From Planctomycetota bacterium (lineage in GTDB: Bacteria; Planctomycetota; Phycisphaerae; UBA1845; PWPN01), in NCBI GenBank assembly GCA_022711465.1, contig JAKLEZ010000008.1, positions 62,001 to 126,000 on the forward strand: a stretch of DNA of 64,000 bases, given 5' to 3'. Position 1 is the stretch's first letter. Every line of letters starts with the position of its first letter. Shown here in pieces: positions 9,026 through 18,678 of the stretch. Under the pieces are notes generated by a model. That model worked only from the letters and a program-made list of their open reading frames with translations, was not told the DNA's origin and did not search any database. The position numbers and the translations under genes were made by a program.

Positions 9026-9613
9026 ATGAAAGCCGCCGACCGGCGAAAGCAGTTGCTCGACTCCGCAGCCCGGTGCTTCGCAGAACACGGCTACCGCGGC
9101 ACCACGACGGCCATGATCGCCGCCAAGGCCGGTATCTCCGAGCCGATCATCTACCGCCACTTCAAAACCAAGCACGATCTGTTCATTGCCCTCATCGAGA
9201 AGGTCGCCGACGAGGTGTTCGACAACTGGCAGAAAGCCACCCGCAACGCCAAGAGCCCGCTGGAGAAACTCCAGGTCCTCATGTACCAGAACCCGGCCAC
9301 CTTCGACCCGCGCACCGCTGGCGTCTACCGACTCCTGTTCCACGCTTCCACCGAGACCTCCGAGCCAGCCATCCAGCAGGCCATCCGCGATCACTACGAC
9401 CGCTACGTCAGGTCCCTCGCCTCCGTCATGGCCGAGGCTCAGAAGAGCGGACTGATTCGGTCCGACGTGCCCGCCGAGTGGCTCGCTTGGCAGATCATCC
9501 ACGCGGCCGTCGGCTTCGCCATGGTCCGCCCGCTGAACATCCCCAGCCACGCCAGCCTCGAGTTCGCCCAGGGGACAATCCGCCTCCTGATCGAAATCCT
9601 GACCCGTCACTAA
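9026..9613 (+). CDS. TetR/AcrR-family transcriptional regulator
   Basis: About 195 residues. The DNA-binding domain is clear: RRKQLLDSAARCFAEHGYRGTTT, then AAKAGISEPIIYRHFKTKHDLF, the TetR helix-turn-helix signature. The remaining helices form the ligand-binding domain, which is too variable to assign an effector. ATG 9026 begins just before the DNA-binding domain; the frame also opens at a GTG at 8918 that overlaps the upstream stop codon as GTGA, adding 36 low-complexity residues. Neither start has a good Shine-Dalgarno sequence. The regulated genes are not obvious; the upstream membrane protein is the simplest candidate. Confidence 0.9.
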   Translation: MKAADRRKQLLDSAARCFAEHGYRGTTTAMIAAKAGISEPIIYRHFKTKHDLFIALIEKVADEVFDNWQKATRNAKSPLEKLQVLMYQNPATFDPRTAGVYRLLFHASTETSEPAIQQAIRDHYDRYVRSLASVMAEAQKSGLIRSDVPAEWLAWQIIHAAVGFAMVRPLNIPSHASLEFAQGTIRLLIEILTRH

Positions 9614-9738
9614 ATGGGGCATTTACCCCTTCACCTCCCCGCCGACCCGCGATTCCAGCCTAACGATCGGCCGAATCGCGTGTCTGATCGTTCATAGAGG
9701 ATCCTCCCCGACCACCTGTGGACGACTCCTGACTTTCC

Positions 9739-9767
9739 TTGTGGCTGGGGTACGTTTCTCGTAGCAT
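9739..9767 (+). promoter_or_regulatory. Promoter TTGTGG-N17-TAGCAT
   Basis: TTGTGG and TAGCAT are spaced 17 bp apart, about 70 bp before the start of the Ser/Pro-rich secreted protein. Confidence 0.4.
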
Positions 9768-9836
9768 CAAGCTTGGGACGGTGGTTTTCGCCGTGCGGCA
9801 CAGATCACCTGCCCCACGCGGAGAAGGACGCCGACC

Positions 9837-12077
9837 ATGTTTTCCGCTATCCGACGCCTGACGTGCCTGGGGGTCATCACTCTGTTGGCGACTCTCACCC
9901 CGGACTTGATCGCAGCCTCCAGATCGCCCTCTAGGGGCGCCGCCCCTCAGATCAGGCGGAGCGCAGCACCGGCACCTCGATCCATCAGCCGATCCTCAGG
10001 CTCGGCCACCGCCCGCGTCACCTCGCCGCGGATCTCCGCACCAAGCAGGTCCGTAGCCCCGTCGTTCTCCGGCCGGTCCCCTTCACCCGCTCCAGCGATC
10101 ACGCGCTCAACACCTTCCATTGCTGCACCTTCGCCAAGCACTTTCTCCCGAGGCGGCGGATCTGGCGGAGTCACCTCGATCCCCAGGTCGTTCAGCCCTC
10201 GAGTCTCCTCGCCAAGACCTTCCGGCGGGCGCGACCGGGCAACAATCAGCTCACCTGGACCCAGTGCCCCGACCAGTATTCTCCGATCGCTTCCGGCCGC
10301 CAATTCGTCTCCTTCGTCGGTCTCCTTCAATCGGGGCGTTGGAAACACCGGATCGCTACCTTCATTCACCACCCGCTCGACGCCGAGCTCGCCACAGGTG
10401 TCCACTTACCGACGGCCGGGCGCCAGTCCGTCCTCGGGAGGACCCAACACGGCCAACCCGCTGACATCCGCCCAAACACCCCTCCGGCTCCCCGACATCA
10501 CCACCGGCACCAAGACCACGCAGCTCGGCTCAGTCGATACTTCGCGCCCGATCACTTTCACCTCGACGCGGAAACCGGCATCCAGCGGAGCCACCGCAGT
10601 CGTGCCTCCCGATCGGTCTTCCTCGACACCGCGACCACCAGGTCCGCCCTCCGCCAGCCCCGCTAGCCCCGGCGCCGGCGGAGCCCGCTCGCTGCCCGTC
10701 GGTATCAGCCGAGACCCGGGCGCCGCAACCGGCTCACCCGTGCGACGAGGAACCTCGGGCGGCAGTGTACTGCGTCCCAAACCCGATTATGATCCGGCCC
10801 GGACACCGAGAATCGGCGATCCCGGCTATTGGCCATCGCTCTCACGCGGCGGACACCTCGACCGCCCGGCCCACCCCGGACCACGCCCGCCGGTGGTTTA
10901 CCACGGCCATCGCCCCCCGCCTTGCGGTTTCGGCTTCTACCGCAGCCGACGCTGCTGCCCAGTGTACTACACGCGGTTCTTCGCCTACCCGCTGGCGTCC
11001 TACTATGTGACTTCACCAGCCATCGTGCAGGAAACCGTGGTCGTCCCGCAGCCTGTGTACTATCAGCAGCCCGTCTACACCACCGACTATGCCGCTCCGA
11101 CGCTGTACTCGACTTCGCCGACCATCCCTTCGTCGGATGCCACCTCACCCTACACCAGCGAACCTTCGCCTCAGCCCACAACCGCAAGCCCGACCGACGG
11201 CGGGACGACATCGCCGACGCCGGCCGCCGAGAGCATCACCGGCCTGGCCGGCCGGCCCGCGCCGGACACCAAACGGGCGGACCCCAAGGGCGAGGAGCTC
11301 TACACCCTCATGTTTGAGGGAACCAGGGCCTTCGCCGAGGGCGAATATGACGCCGCCGCTCGCATGTTCCTCCAGGTCACGATGCAGGATCCCGAAAACG
11401 CGGATGCCGCACTCGCCTACGCGGTCGCCCGAATCGCCACCGGCGACTACGCGATCTCGGCCATCGCCATCCGGCGCGGCGTGGGCCAGTTCAAAGAAGT
11501 GGTGGACTCCGGATTCGATATCCGCGAACGTTACACCAACAAGGAGGACTTCGACCGCCACTTCAGGTTGCTGGTCAACTTCGTCTCCCAGCGACCGGAC
11601 AACGCTGACGGGCTCGTCTCCCTGGGCTTTGCCCAGCACTTCACCGGTCAGCGCGATCAGGCCATGGAGACCTTCAAGGACATCAAGCAGCGCTTCCCCT
11701 GGGATGCCGACCTAGCCGAGGTTTTCATCAAGGCGAAGCCGCTGGCCGAGATCCAGCAGCAGGAGGCTGCCGAGCAGGGCGCCGGCCAGCCAAGCCAGAC
11801 CGAGCCCGCGGGCCAGACCGGACAATCGCTTCCATCTCAACCACCCGCGGCGCCAACCCCGGTACCCCAGCCCACGCCGAACGAGGTCAGACCCGTTCCG
11901 CCTCAGCAACAGTGGGTGCCACTGGTGCCGAAGAGCCCCGCAACCCCTTCTTCAGGCACACAGCCCAACGCCTCGACCCCGACCACGGCCCGGCCGTCGT
12001 CGGAGACACCACAGACACCGAAGTCGACCACCACAACCGAGCCGGTCACGCCGGATCTGTTCGACCTGGATTCGTGA
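9837..12077 (+). CDS. Secreted Ser/Pro/Thr-rich protein with a TPR-like C-terminal region
   Basis: 746 residues. The start is supported by GGAGAAGGA 8 bp upstream. Residues 1-27 are a signal peptide. Residues 28-330 are extremely rich in Ser, Pro, Arg and Thr, like a wall or surface linker. Residues about 340-430 are Tyr- and Cys-containing (YRSRRCCPVYYTRFFAYP, then repeated PQPVYYQQPVYTT). Residues about 480-600 form tetratricopeptide-like helices (FEGTRAFAEGEYDAAARMFL, then ADGLVSLGFAQHFTGQRDQA), and the tail is again Pro/Thr-rich. A scaffold or envelope role is possible, but no function can be assigned. Its overall design is seen in several planctomycete secreted proteins. Confidence 0.75.
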   Translation: MFSAIRRLTCLGVITLLATLTPDLIAASRSPSRGAAPQIRRSAAPAPRSISRSSGSATARVTSPRISAPSRSVAPSFSGRSPSPAPAITRSTPSIAAPSPSTFSRGGGSGGVTSIPRSFSPRVSSPRPSGGRDRATISSPGPSAPTSILRSLPAANSSPSSVSFNRGVGNTGSLPSFTTRSTPSSPQVSTYRRPGASPSSGGPNTANPLTSAQTPLRLPDITTGTKTTQLGSVDTSRPITFTSTRKPASSGATAVVPPDRSSSTPRPPGPPSASPASPGAGGARSLPVGISRDPGAATGSPVRRGTSGGSVLRPKPDYDPARTPRIGDPGYWPSLSRGGHLDRPAHPGPRPPVVYHGHRPPPCGFGFYRSRRCCPVYYTRFFAYPLASYYVTSPAIVQETVVVPQPVYYQQPVYTTDYAAPTLYSTSPTIPSSDATSPYTSEPSPQPTTASPTDGGTTSPTPAAESITGLAGRPAPDTKRADPKGEELYTLMFEGTRAFAEGEYDAAARMFLQVTMQDPENADAALAYAVARIATGDYAISAIAIRRGVGQFKEVVDSGFDIRERYTNKEDFDRHFRLLVNFVSQRPDNADGLVSLGFAQHFTGQRDQAMETFKDIKQRFPWDADLAEVFIKAKPLAEIQQQEAAEQGAGQPSQTEPAGQTGQSLPSQPPAAPTPVPQPTPNEVRPVPPQQQWVPLVPKSPATPSSGTQPNASTPTTARPSSETPQTPKSTTTTEPVTPDLFDLDS

Positions 12078-12251
12078 CGCGGCGGAGAAACCCTCTCCCG
12101 CCCCCGCCTGCTCAGCTCCCGGACAGGAATCAGCGGCGGACATGGCGCCTGCCGCCCTACACCGGCTTCGGCGGCCTTCGCCCACCGCCAGGCCGTGGCT
12201 GCCGACGCTTCCTGAACCCATGGCCCGACCCGGCAAGACCGTCCGACAGCA

Positions 12252-14594
12252 TCAGGGATGCCGACGCAGATCGTACGACCCATCGAGCCCTACGTCCTGG
12301 GGGGCAACATTGGCCGGCCAGGGTCCACCCGGCGCAAACGTCTCACGGATCGCTTCGATGTCACGGAATCCAAACTGAGCGTTGGGCTCAATGTATGAGC
12401 CTTCCCCCCATTCGTTCCATGCCTCCAGGAGCGCCATCTTCTTGCCCGTGGCATCGAGGTGAGTCTTCAGCCGGCCAAGAGCGTCCTTGAGATCTCGCGG
12501 ACTGCGGGCGAACCGCTGACGGGAACGCGGGCCGGCCCATGGCCGGTCATCCCAGCCAACGGTCAGCAGCGGAATGTAGGCCACTCCCCTGGCGGCGGCC
12601 ATGGCCTTCCACACATCCTCGTGAGCCAGGACATGACTGCGGTATGCGAACTGGAGCGTCGAGCCGCCCACCTCCACGTAGTTGTAGCCGGTAACCGAGT
12701 CGTAGCCGGCACGACGATATGACTCGAGAGCGGAGGTGTCCGGTCCGGCACACGCCCCAATGTGCAGCCCGGGCAAGCCGGCCTTCCGAACCCGCTCCCG
12801 CATCGCCTCGAACACTGCCCGGGTCTTCTCCGCCGAGCCTAGCTGTGCGACAACCCGCGATCCGGCAAAGAAACTCACATAGGGCTTGCCCTCCACGTTC
12901 AGGTAGTTCGGCCGGCGAAAATAGTGCTCGATCCAGTAATCGGTGACGGCCAGCAACTGCTCGGGCGTGTGACCGTCGAACGGGGCATGGTTAGCCCACA
13001 TCAAGGCAAACTTCATCCGGTCGCTGTAGCGGGCCTTGAGAAAACCAGCGTTCAAGCCCGCGGCCAGTTCTTCCTTCCCTTCTCGCCAATACCAATCGTA
13101 CAGAAAGAACGTCAACCCGTTCTCGACCGCCCATTTAATGTGCCAGTCGGCCACCTGGGGGCTGCCCTCCGCATACCAGCCAAGCAGCGAATCACGCTCC
13201 GGGAAGTCCGCCTGCTTCCGCCAGCGAACCAACTGATCGGGCGACCAGCCGGGAAAGTAGTAAACCCCGATATCGTAGCCCGTCCGCACCGTCTGCGGCT
13301 CAGGGACGTCGTAGCCGTCAGCCGGACGCTTGAGCCGTCTGAGGTCGGTGACCGGCTCGTCGATCCGCAGCGTGCGGGTGAATCGCTGCCCGTTGACTGT
13401 CAATTCGATGTCCAGGTCCCCGGCGCTCTTCAGCAGAATCGCCTGGTTCAATTCATGCCGCTCGCCAAGTTCGATCCCCTTGAACGCGATCGGCTCAGCG
13501 GCAACCTGACCGCGCTCGTTGACTCTGAAGATCACCGTCCCCGGCGGCACGGCCGGCCCACCCGCATGTTCAAGAACCGCCCGCAGTGTGGATTGGCTGC
13601 CCGCCCGGTTGATCGGCCGGGCAAAGATCAGGTGACGCAGCCTCGCGAACGGCTCGCTGACGTCATTCTCCTCGATCGCAAGCTTGCGCAAACTCAGCGT
13701 CGCGGTCGGCGAATTGCCGAACGAGAGTGCCAGATGCGTCACCGTCCCTCTCCAGCCGGGGAACTGCCGGAGATCCAGTTCGATCGGGCCGGAGTAACCT
13801 GGGTTCCTGAGGTGAATCGCCTCCCCATACAGCCCGGGCTCCTCCTGGGTCGCCCAATGCAGGCCGATCACATCCTCGCCCGGACAAGCAACATCGAGGC
13901 GGAGCACCGAACGGCGAGCGGCATCAAACGGCCTCACCGTACCAATGACCACTGCCTGCATACCATGGGCGATAACGTGGAGACCGTCCGACGACTCCTT
14001 GACCGTGGCCGCATAGAGCGGATGCCACGACCCGGCCCCCTTGCGGAAATCCCAGTCTGGAGCCGGCAGATCACCGATCGTCTCCCTGATGCGAATCGCA
14101 TAAAGCCGACACCTGATCCCCGAAGGCGGGTCGAATCGCAGGCGGACCATATGTCCAAGCTTGCCCCAGAATGGCCAGACCACGATCGTCTGACGACCGG
14201 AACCAGGCACCAGGACCGTGCTCATCCACTCGGGCTCGAAACCCCCATACTGGCCTGTCGTCTTGTTGGTGTAGAAGAGCTCGCCCCGTCCGGCAGCTGA
14301 ACAGTCCAGGTCCATCTCAACCCACTGGTCGTTGGTTGCCTTGGGCAGCTCGAAGGAAGGACCGGTGATAATCGGATCGGACCCGACGGCAGTATAGACC
14401 ACGGCGTCGGACTCGAAGCTGACGTCCCTGACGTCGCCACTCGGGCTCCAGCCGTTCCACCCCAGCGACGACCCGAACCGCCATTCGACAGGCGACTTCT
14501 TCCCAGGCGCCGAGGCGGCAACGCACGGGACCGAGGTCGCGAACACCGTCAGGGCAACCGAGGCGACACCGCCGAGGATATCTCTTGGACTCAT
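12252..14594 (-). CDS. Secreted GH99-like / WbsX-type protein
   Basis: About 780 residues. The ATG at 14594 has GAGGAAG about 5 bp upstream and opens a signal peptide; an ATG 8 codons earlier is less well supported. The N-terminal half is beta-rich and looks like carbohydrate-binding modules. The C-terminal 380 residues match the glycoside hydrolase 99-like (WbsX) fold: GVYYFPGWSPDQ at its start, FLYDWYW in the middle and LLEAWNEWGEGSYIEP near the end, the most diagnostic motif. Family members include endo-mannanases and O-antigen-biosynthesis proteins; the signal peptide favours an exported glycan hydrolase. It is convergent with the Ser/Pro-rich gene. Confidence 0.85.
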   Translation of the reverse strand: MSPRDILGGVASVALTVFATSVPCVAASAPGKKSPVEWRFGSSLGWNGWSPSGDVRDVSFESDAVVYTAVGSDPIITGPSFELPKATNDQWVEMDLDCSAAGRGELFYTNKTTGQYGGFEPEWMSTVLVPGSGRQTIVVWPFWGKLGHMVRLRFDPPSGIRCRLYAIRIRETIGDLPAPDWDFRKGAGSWHPLYAATVKESSDGLHVIAHGMQAVVIGTVRPFDAARRSVLRLDVACPGEDVIGLHWATQEEPGLYGEAIHLRNPGYSGPIELDLRQFPGWRGTVTHLALSFGNSPTATLSLRKLAIEENDVSEPFARLRHLIFARPINRAGSQSTLRAVLEHAGGPAVPPGTVIFRVNERGQVAAEPIAFKGIELGERHELNQAILLKSAGDLDIELTVNGQRFTRTLRIDEPVTDLRRLKRPADGYDVPEPQTVRTGYDIGVYYFPGWSPDQLVRWRKQADFPERDSLLGWYAEGSPQVADWHIKWAVENGLTFFLYDWYWREGKEELAAGLNAGFLKARYSDRMKFALMWANHAPFDGHTPEQLLAVTDYWIEHYFRRPNYLNVEGKPYVSFFAGSRVVAQLGSAEKTRAVFEAMRERVRKAGLPGLHIGACAGPDTSALESYRRAGYDSVTGYNYVEVGGSTLQFAYRSHVLAHEDVWKAMAAARGVAYIPLLTVGWDDRPWAGPRSRQRFARSPRDLKDALGRLKTHLDATGKKMALLEAWNEWGEGSYIEPNAQFGFRDIEAIRETFAPGGPWPANVAPQDVGLDGSYDLRRHP

Positions 14595-14764
14595 GGTCTT
14601 CCTCGTGAGGTCAGGCAATCCGCACCATCAACATCAGAACGTACTTACGACAACGAAAGCACACCCTACCCTCAACCGAGACGAGGCGGCAAGGGATGAT
14701 CTGCCTCAGACCCGTCAGGGACAGTGCAACGCCCCACATACCACCGCCGACCGCTGACACACAC

Positions 14765-14794
14765 TTGCATCATCGCCCCGCGTCGTGTTAAGAT
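14765..14794 (+). promoter_or_regulatory. Promoter TTGCAT-N18-TAAGAT for rpmH
   Basis: TTGCAT and TAAGAT are 18 bp apart, about 36 bp upstream of the bL34 start codon. Confidence 0.45.
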
Positions 14795-14830
14795 GCTCCC
14801 TCGTGAGTTCACTAGAGAAGGAACCGAACG

Positions 14831-14971
14831 ATGCATTATCCTCGTAAGTTGAGTCGGATCAAGAAGATAAGGAAGCACGGATTCCGCGCCCGGATGCGGA
14901 CCGCCGGTGGCCGCAAGGTACTCAAGCGCCAGCGACGCATTGGCCGCACATCCTTCTCCACCGCCCGCTGA
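14831..14971 (+). CDS. rpmH: 50S ribosomal protein bL34
   Basis: 46 residues, of the usual length for the family. The core [20 protein letters not shown] followed by KRQRRIGR is the bL34 signature. The N-terminus ([11 protein letters not shown]) departs from the common MKRTxQPS opening. AGAAGGA lies 8-10 bp upstream of the ATG and a promoter lies at 14765-14794. bL34 is a structural protein of the large ribosomal subunit. In most bacteria rpmH directly precedes rnpA; here rnpA lies about 5 kb further on, with a metal ATPase and other genes in between, and no dnaA, yidD or yidC is seen nearby. Confidence 0.92.
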   Translation: MHYPRKLSRIKKIRKHGFRARMRTAGGRKVLKRQRRIGRTSFSTAR

Positions 14972-15181
14972 ACTGTGGCCGGGGCACTCCGCGCCCGTCC
15001 TCCGGACTGATCTCCCATCAAGGCCTGACAGGATCCACACTCTTACCCGGATCGCTTTGACGCGCTCCGCGGCTCCCACGCGCGACCGCCCCGTGATCTG
15101 GCTGCCCAACGCCGAGCGGGATCTGGCCCGACGCAGCATTTCGGTGCCTTTCGGACCTCGCCCCCAAACCGGCACCGACTA

Positions 15182-15210
15182 TCGACCGTATCATTCGTAT
15201 GGGATACAAT
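15182..15210 (+). promoter_or_regulatory. Promoter TCGACC-N17-TACAAT
   Basis: TCGACC and TACAAT are spaced 17 bp apart, roughly 50 bp ahead of the metal ATPase start. The interval between rpmH and this site holds no other gene that I can support. Confidence 0.4.
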
Positions 15211-15259
15211 GCCCTGTCCGGATGTCCCTTTTCCCGTGTCCCGAGGTGAACGTAAACCC

Positions 15260-17248
15260 ATGGCTCACGACCATCTGAAGGAATCCATCGAGGCCCAGAC
15301 CGGGCGATCCAGCATCCTCCTCATCGCCACGCTGATGGGCGGCATCCTCGTCCTGAACTCGTTTCTGGCCGAGTGGGTCTTCAAGCAGGCCGAATACACG
15401 GACACCTTCGCCTTACTGGGAGCCATCCTGCTGGGTGCCCCGCTGGTCGGCCACGCCGTCAAGCACCTGCTCCAAGGCCATATGCACATGGACGAGCTGG
15501 TCGCCATCGCGGTTATGGCCGCCATCGCCATCGGCGAGTACCAGGAAGCCGGTGTCATCGCCTTCTTCATGATCATCTCGACCCTGATCGAGACCCGCAC
15601 CGCCTTGGGTGCCCGAGCGTCGATCGAGGGTCTGATCCGCCTTACCCCGACCCGCGCCCACCGCATCTCCGCGGACGGCCGCGAGGAAGAGGTGGAATCC
15701 CGTCTCCTCCAGCCCGGCGAGATCATCCGCGTCCGGCCGGGCGATAATATTCCCGCAGACGGTATTGTGGTCACCGGGCAATCCTCGGTGAACCAGGCCA
15801 GCATCACCGGCGAATCGATCCCGGTCGACAAGGGGCCGGACGACGAGGTCTACGGAGCCACCAGCAACCTGACCGGCGCCATGGATATCCGCGTCACCAA
15901 GGCCGGCTCGGATACGACCATCGGCCGCGTCCAGAAGATGATCCTCGAGGCCGAGAAGACCCGCATCCCGCTCATGCGGCTCATCGACCAGTACGCCGCC
16001 TGGTATACCCCGACCGTCCTGATGCTTGCCCTGATCGTCTGGTTCTTCAAAGCCGACAGCGACGGCATTACCCGGGCGATCACCATGCTCGTCGTGGCCT
16101 GCCCGTGTGCCTTGGTTCTCGCCACACCGACCGCCATGGTCGCGGCCCTCTCCTGCGCGGCCCGGCTCGGCATCCTGGTCAAGAACGTGGTGACCCTGGA
16201 AGGCGCCCGCAACCTGTCGGCCGTGGTCTTCGACAAGACCGGTACGCTGACCACCGGCGAGTTGTCCGTAACCCAGATGAAGCCGGCACCGGGCGTCGAG
16301 GGCACCGACCTGCTGCAGATGGCCGCTTCCGCCGACCAACTCTCCAAGCACCCGACCGCCCAGGCGTTGGTCGCGGTCGCCCGCAAGGCCCGAATCGGGC
16401 TCGTCAAGCCGGAGGCGTTCAAGGAGGCCATCGGCAAGGGCGTGTCGGCGACGATGAACGGCCGCGAAATCATGGTCGGCCGGGCAACTTGGCTGGCCGA
16501 TTGCGGCGTGGACCTGAGCCTGCTCAACGATCCCGAGTTCAAGGAACCGGAAGGGCTTAGCGTGCTGTGCGTCGCCCGCGACGGCAAGCTCATCGGCTGG
16601 ATTGGCCTCGAGGACCGGACCCGCGATGAAGCCCGCGAAGCAATCGAAGATCTGCAGAAGCTAGGCGTCCGCAGCTTGATCATGGTCACGGGCGACAAGT
16701 GGTCCGTGGCCCGCCGAGTGTCGGCCGAGATGGGCTGCACGGACGTTCATGCCGAGGTACTCCCCGCCCAGAAGCTCCAGATCGTCGATCAGCTCAAGAG
16801 CCGCCGCCACCGCGTGGCGGTGATCGGTGACGGCGTGAACGATGCCCCGGCCCTGGCCGCCGGCGATCTGGGTATCGCCATGGGCGCCGCCGGCAGCGAC
16901 GTGGCCATTCACTCGGCCAGCATCGCCCTGATGAACAACGATCTCCGCCGCCTGCCGTTCCTCATCCGCCTCTCCAGAGCATCGACCAAGGTGATCTGGC
17001 AGAACATGGCCTTCGGTATCACCTTCATCGTGATCCTGCTGATCCTGGGCGCGATGGGCGAGATCAACCCAATGTTGGCCGCATTCCTGCACATGGTCGC
17101 CGGCGCGGTGGTGATCTTCAACTCCGCCCGCCTGGTCCGATTCGGCGAGCACCTGGAGTCAACCCCCTTGCCGTCGGCGTTTATCGAGCGTGAAGGCCGC
17201 CTTTCCGCGGCCCAGTCGTCCGGCGGCGCAGTGCCAGTCCCGGCCTGA
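15260..17248 (+). CDS. Heavy-metal-translocating P1B-type ATPase
   Basis: About 662 residues. The membrane CPC metal site is at 281-283 (VVACPCALVLATPTA), the phosphorylated aspartate in DKTGT at 325-329, an HP motif in SKHPTAQ, and the GDGVND hinge at 523-528. It pumps a soft or transition metal ion out of the cytoplasm using ATP. There is no N-terminal HMA domain; the protein starts almost directly with the first membrane helix. CPC is compatible with Cu, Zn or Cd, and the last helices (HMVAGAVVIFNSARL) do not let me decide. ATG 15260 is preceded by GAGGTG about 12 bp upstream; the frame extends further but without family-like sequence. Confidence 0.93.
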   Translation: MAHDHLKESIEAQTGRSSILLIATLMGGILVLNSFLAEWVFKQAEYTDTFALLGAILLGAPLVGHAVKHLLQGHMHMDELVAIAVMAAIAIGEYQEAGVIAFFMIISTLIETRTALGARASIEGLIRLTPTRAHRISADGREEEVESRLLQPGEIIRVRPGDNIPADGIVVTGQSSVNQASITGESIPVDKGPDDEVYGATSNLTGAMDIRVTKAGSDTTIGRVQKMILEAEKTRIPLMRLIDQYAAWYTPTVLMLALIVWFFKADSDGITRAITMLVVACPCALVLATPTAMVAALSCAARLGILVKNVVTLEGARNLSAVVFDKTGTLTTGELSVTQMKPAPGVEGTDLLQMAASADQLSKHPTAQALVAVARKARIGLVKPEAFKEAIGKGVSATMNGREIMVGRATWLADCGVDLSLLNDPEFKEPEGLSVLCVARDGKLIGWIGLEDRTRDEAREAIEDLQKLGVRSLIMVTGDKWSVARRVSAEMGCTDVHAEVLPAQKLQIVDQLKSRRHRVAVIGDGVNDAPALAAGDLGIAMGAAGSDVAIHSASIALMNNDLRRLPFLIRLSRASTKVIWQNMAFGITFIVILLILGAMGEINPMLAAFLHMVAGAVVIFNSARLVRFGEHLESTPLPSAFIEREGRLSAAQSSGGAVPVPA

Positions 17249-17274
17249 GTCCGAATCATACGCCCTTTGTGCAA

Positions 17275-17311
17275 GATCGCCCGCCCCGGCAAGCAACCGG
17301 GACGGGCGATC
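17275..17311 (+). terminator. Hairpin after the metal ATPase gene
   Basis: A 15-bp stem with one mismatch (left arm 17275-17289, right arm 17297-17311) encloses a 7-nt loop, 26 bp after the stop codon. No T-tract follows, so factor-independent termination is uncertain. Confidence 0.45.
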
Positions 17312-17375
17312 CTGCATAGCCCCAACTCGACGAGCCCCCACGCCCCCCTTGATGCGAGTCGCACGAGTCGAATTG

Positions 17376-17536
17376 AACCGCAACGCGGCTCCCTGGACCT
17401 GGGTCGTTCCGCAATCGACCTGCAACCTGTCAGTTGACGGCAGAACCGCAACGCGGTTGCAGAATTCAGCCCAGGGTCGCGAAGCGCACCCTGGGTAACA
17501 TGCCCGTCGCCCCCGCCCGGAAACGCTGAAGGCGTT
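17376..17536. repeat. Cluster of small palindromes and a 14-bp direct repeat
   Basis: In the otherwise gene-free stretch 17312-17656, the sequence GAACCGCAACGCGG occurs twice (near 17376 and 17447). The second copy folds as AACCGC-aac-GCGGTT. It is followed by CCCAGGGT-N10-ACCCTGGG (17470-17495) and AAACGC-tgaag-GCGTTT (to 17536). The arrangement resembles dispersed intergenic palindromic elements of planctomycete genomes; copies elsewhere were not searched for. Confidence 0.45.
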
Positions 17537-17656
17537 TCACAACGTTGCCAGCGTCACCTTCCCCATCCCAAATCCACTTTCGATCGGCGACGGGGCTTGT
17601 CGCGACTCTTCCCACCCCGATAGTATTCCCACGGCAGCGAACGATGGGAGACCACC

Positions 17657-18652
17657 ATGGATCTCTGGCGACACCTCGCGCCCCCTTCGAAGAGCCATGT
17701 CCGGCTGCATCCCAAGCTGTGGATGGTTTTTGCCGCCTTCTGCATTGCCTGCGTGGGCATCGACGTGGTGGCTGGCAAGCAATTGCGGGCGATCATCGAT
17801 CGTCGCGAAGCCGAGCGTATCTCAGCCGAGAACCGCATCTCTCGACTCCTCGCGCCCGCCTACGCTCGCCAGTCAGTGGTGAGTCGTATTCGCACGGCCG
17901 CATCGAATTTGGCCTGCCGAACACAATCGCCGCTGGCGGCGAATCTCCTGCAGGCCGTCGCCAGTTCCGCAACACAGTGTGATACGAGGCCGACTCGCGC
18001 CGAAGTGGAAGCCTGCCTGCTCGGCGGACGTTCCTTGAGAATCCAACGACTCTCGGCGACGGCCAGCCAAGCCATCGCGTGCGAACTCGGATGTGCCACT
18101 TGTCTTTCGCCCAGGCGCCCCTACGGAATGGCAACCTACTGCGTACCGGAAGGCGACCTCACCATCCGACTCGTCTTCTCCGACAACAGGCTGCAAGCCG
18201 CGCTTCCGCCGCTTCAAGAACCCGCTTTCTATGAATGGCCACTCCTTCTGGCGTGCGAGGTGACCGGCGAGACCTATCGCACGCACGCGAACACCCTGTG
18301 GGTTGGTCTGCTCATGCTGACGCTCGTTCTCCGTCGCGATCGCGTAATACTGGCGGAGTTCCTGCTCATGGTGGGGATTCTGACGACCATCGCCGAAATG
18401 CCAAGCCTCAACAGAACTCCGTTCCTGAGCGTAGCGATGCACGACCAGGACCTGCCATGGGGACTCTGCATGGTATTCGCAGCGTTGGCCCTCTTGTCTT
18501 TCGCCTACTTCAGAACGAGCTTCGCCTGCGCGATCTTCTGTCCGGTGTGCGACTACAACCTGCGAGCGAACACCAACGGCATCTGTTCGGAGTGCGGCGC
18601 GGAGATACCTCCGGCGATTCGAGAACGGCTGACGCTGCTGAACCCATCGTAG
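17657..18652 (+). CDS. Membrane protein with C-terminal zinc ribbon, unknown function
   Basis: 331 residues. A membrane anchor is present at about residues 22-40 (WMVFAAFCIACVGIDVVAG), followed by a coiled, polar extracytoplasmic region with several cysteines. Two or three membrane helices lie between about 215 and 290. The C-terminus carries CPVCDYNLRANTNGICSECG, a CxxC-CxxC zinc ribbon of the sort that closes many planctomycete membrane proteins. The ribbon would face the cytoplasm if the helices are counted as above. Beyond that, no function can be assigned. Confidence 0.7.
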   Translation: MDLWRHLAPPSKSHVRLHPKLWMVFAAFCIACVGIDVVAGKQLRAIIDRREAERISAENRISRLLAPAYARQSVVSRIRTAASNLACRTQSPLAANLLQAVASSATQCDTRPTRAEVEACLLGGRSLRIQRLSATASQAIACELGCATCLSPRRPYGMATYCVPEGDLTIRLVFSDNRLQAALPPLQEPAFYEWPLLLACEVTGETYRTHANTLWVGLLMLTLVLRRDRVILAEFLLMVGILTTIAEMPSLNRTPFLSVAMHDQDLPWGLCMVFAALALLSFAYFRTSFACAIFCPVCDYNLRANTNGICSECGAEIPPAIRERLTLLNPS

Positions 18653-18678
18653 GAAGATCACCTTCCGCGGCCAGGACG

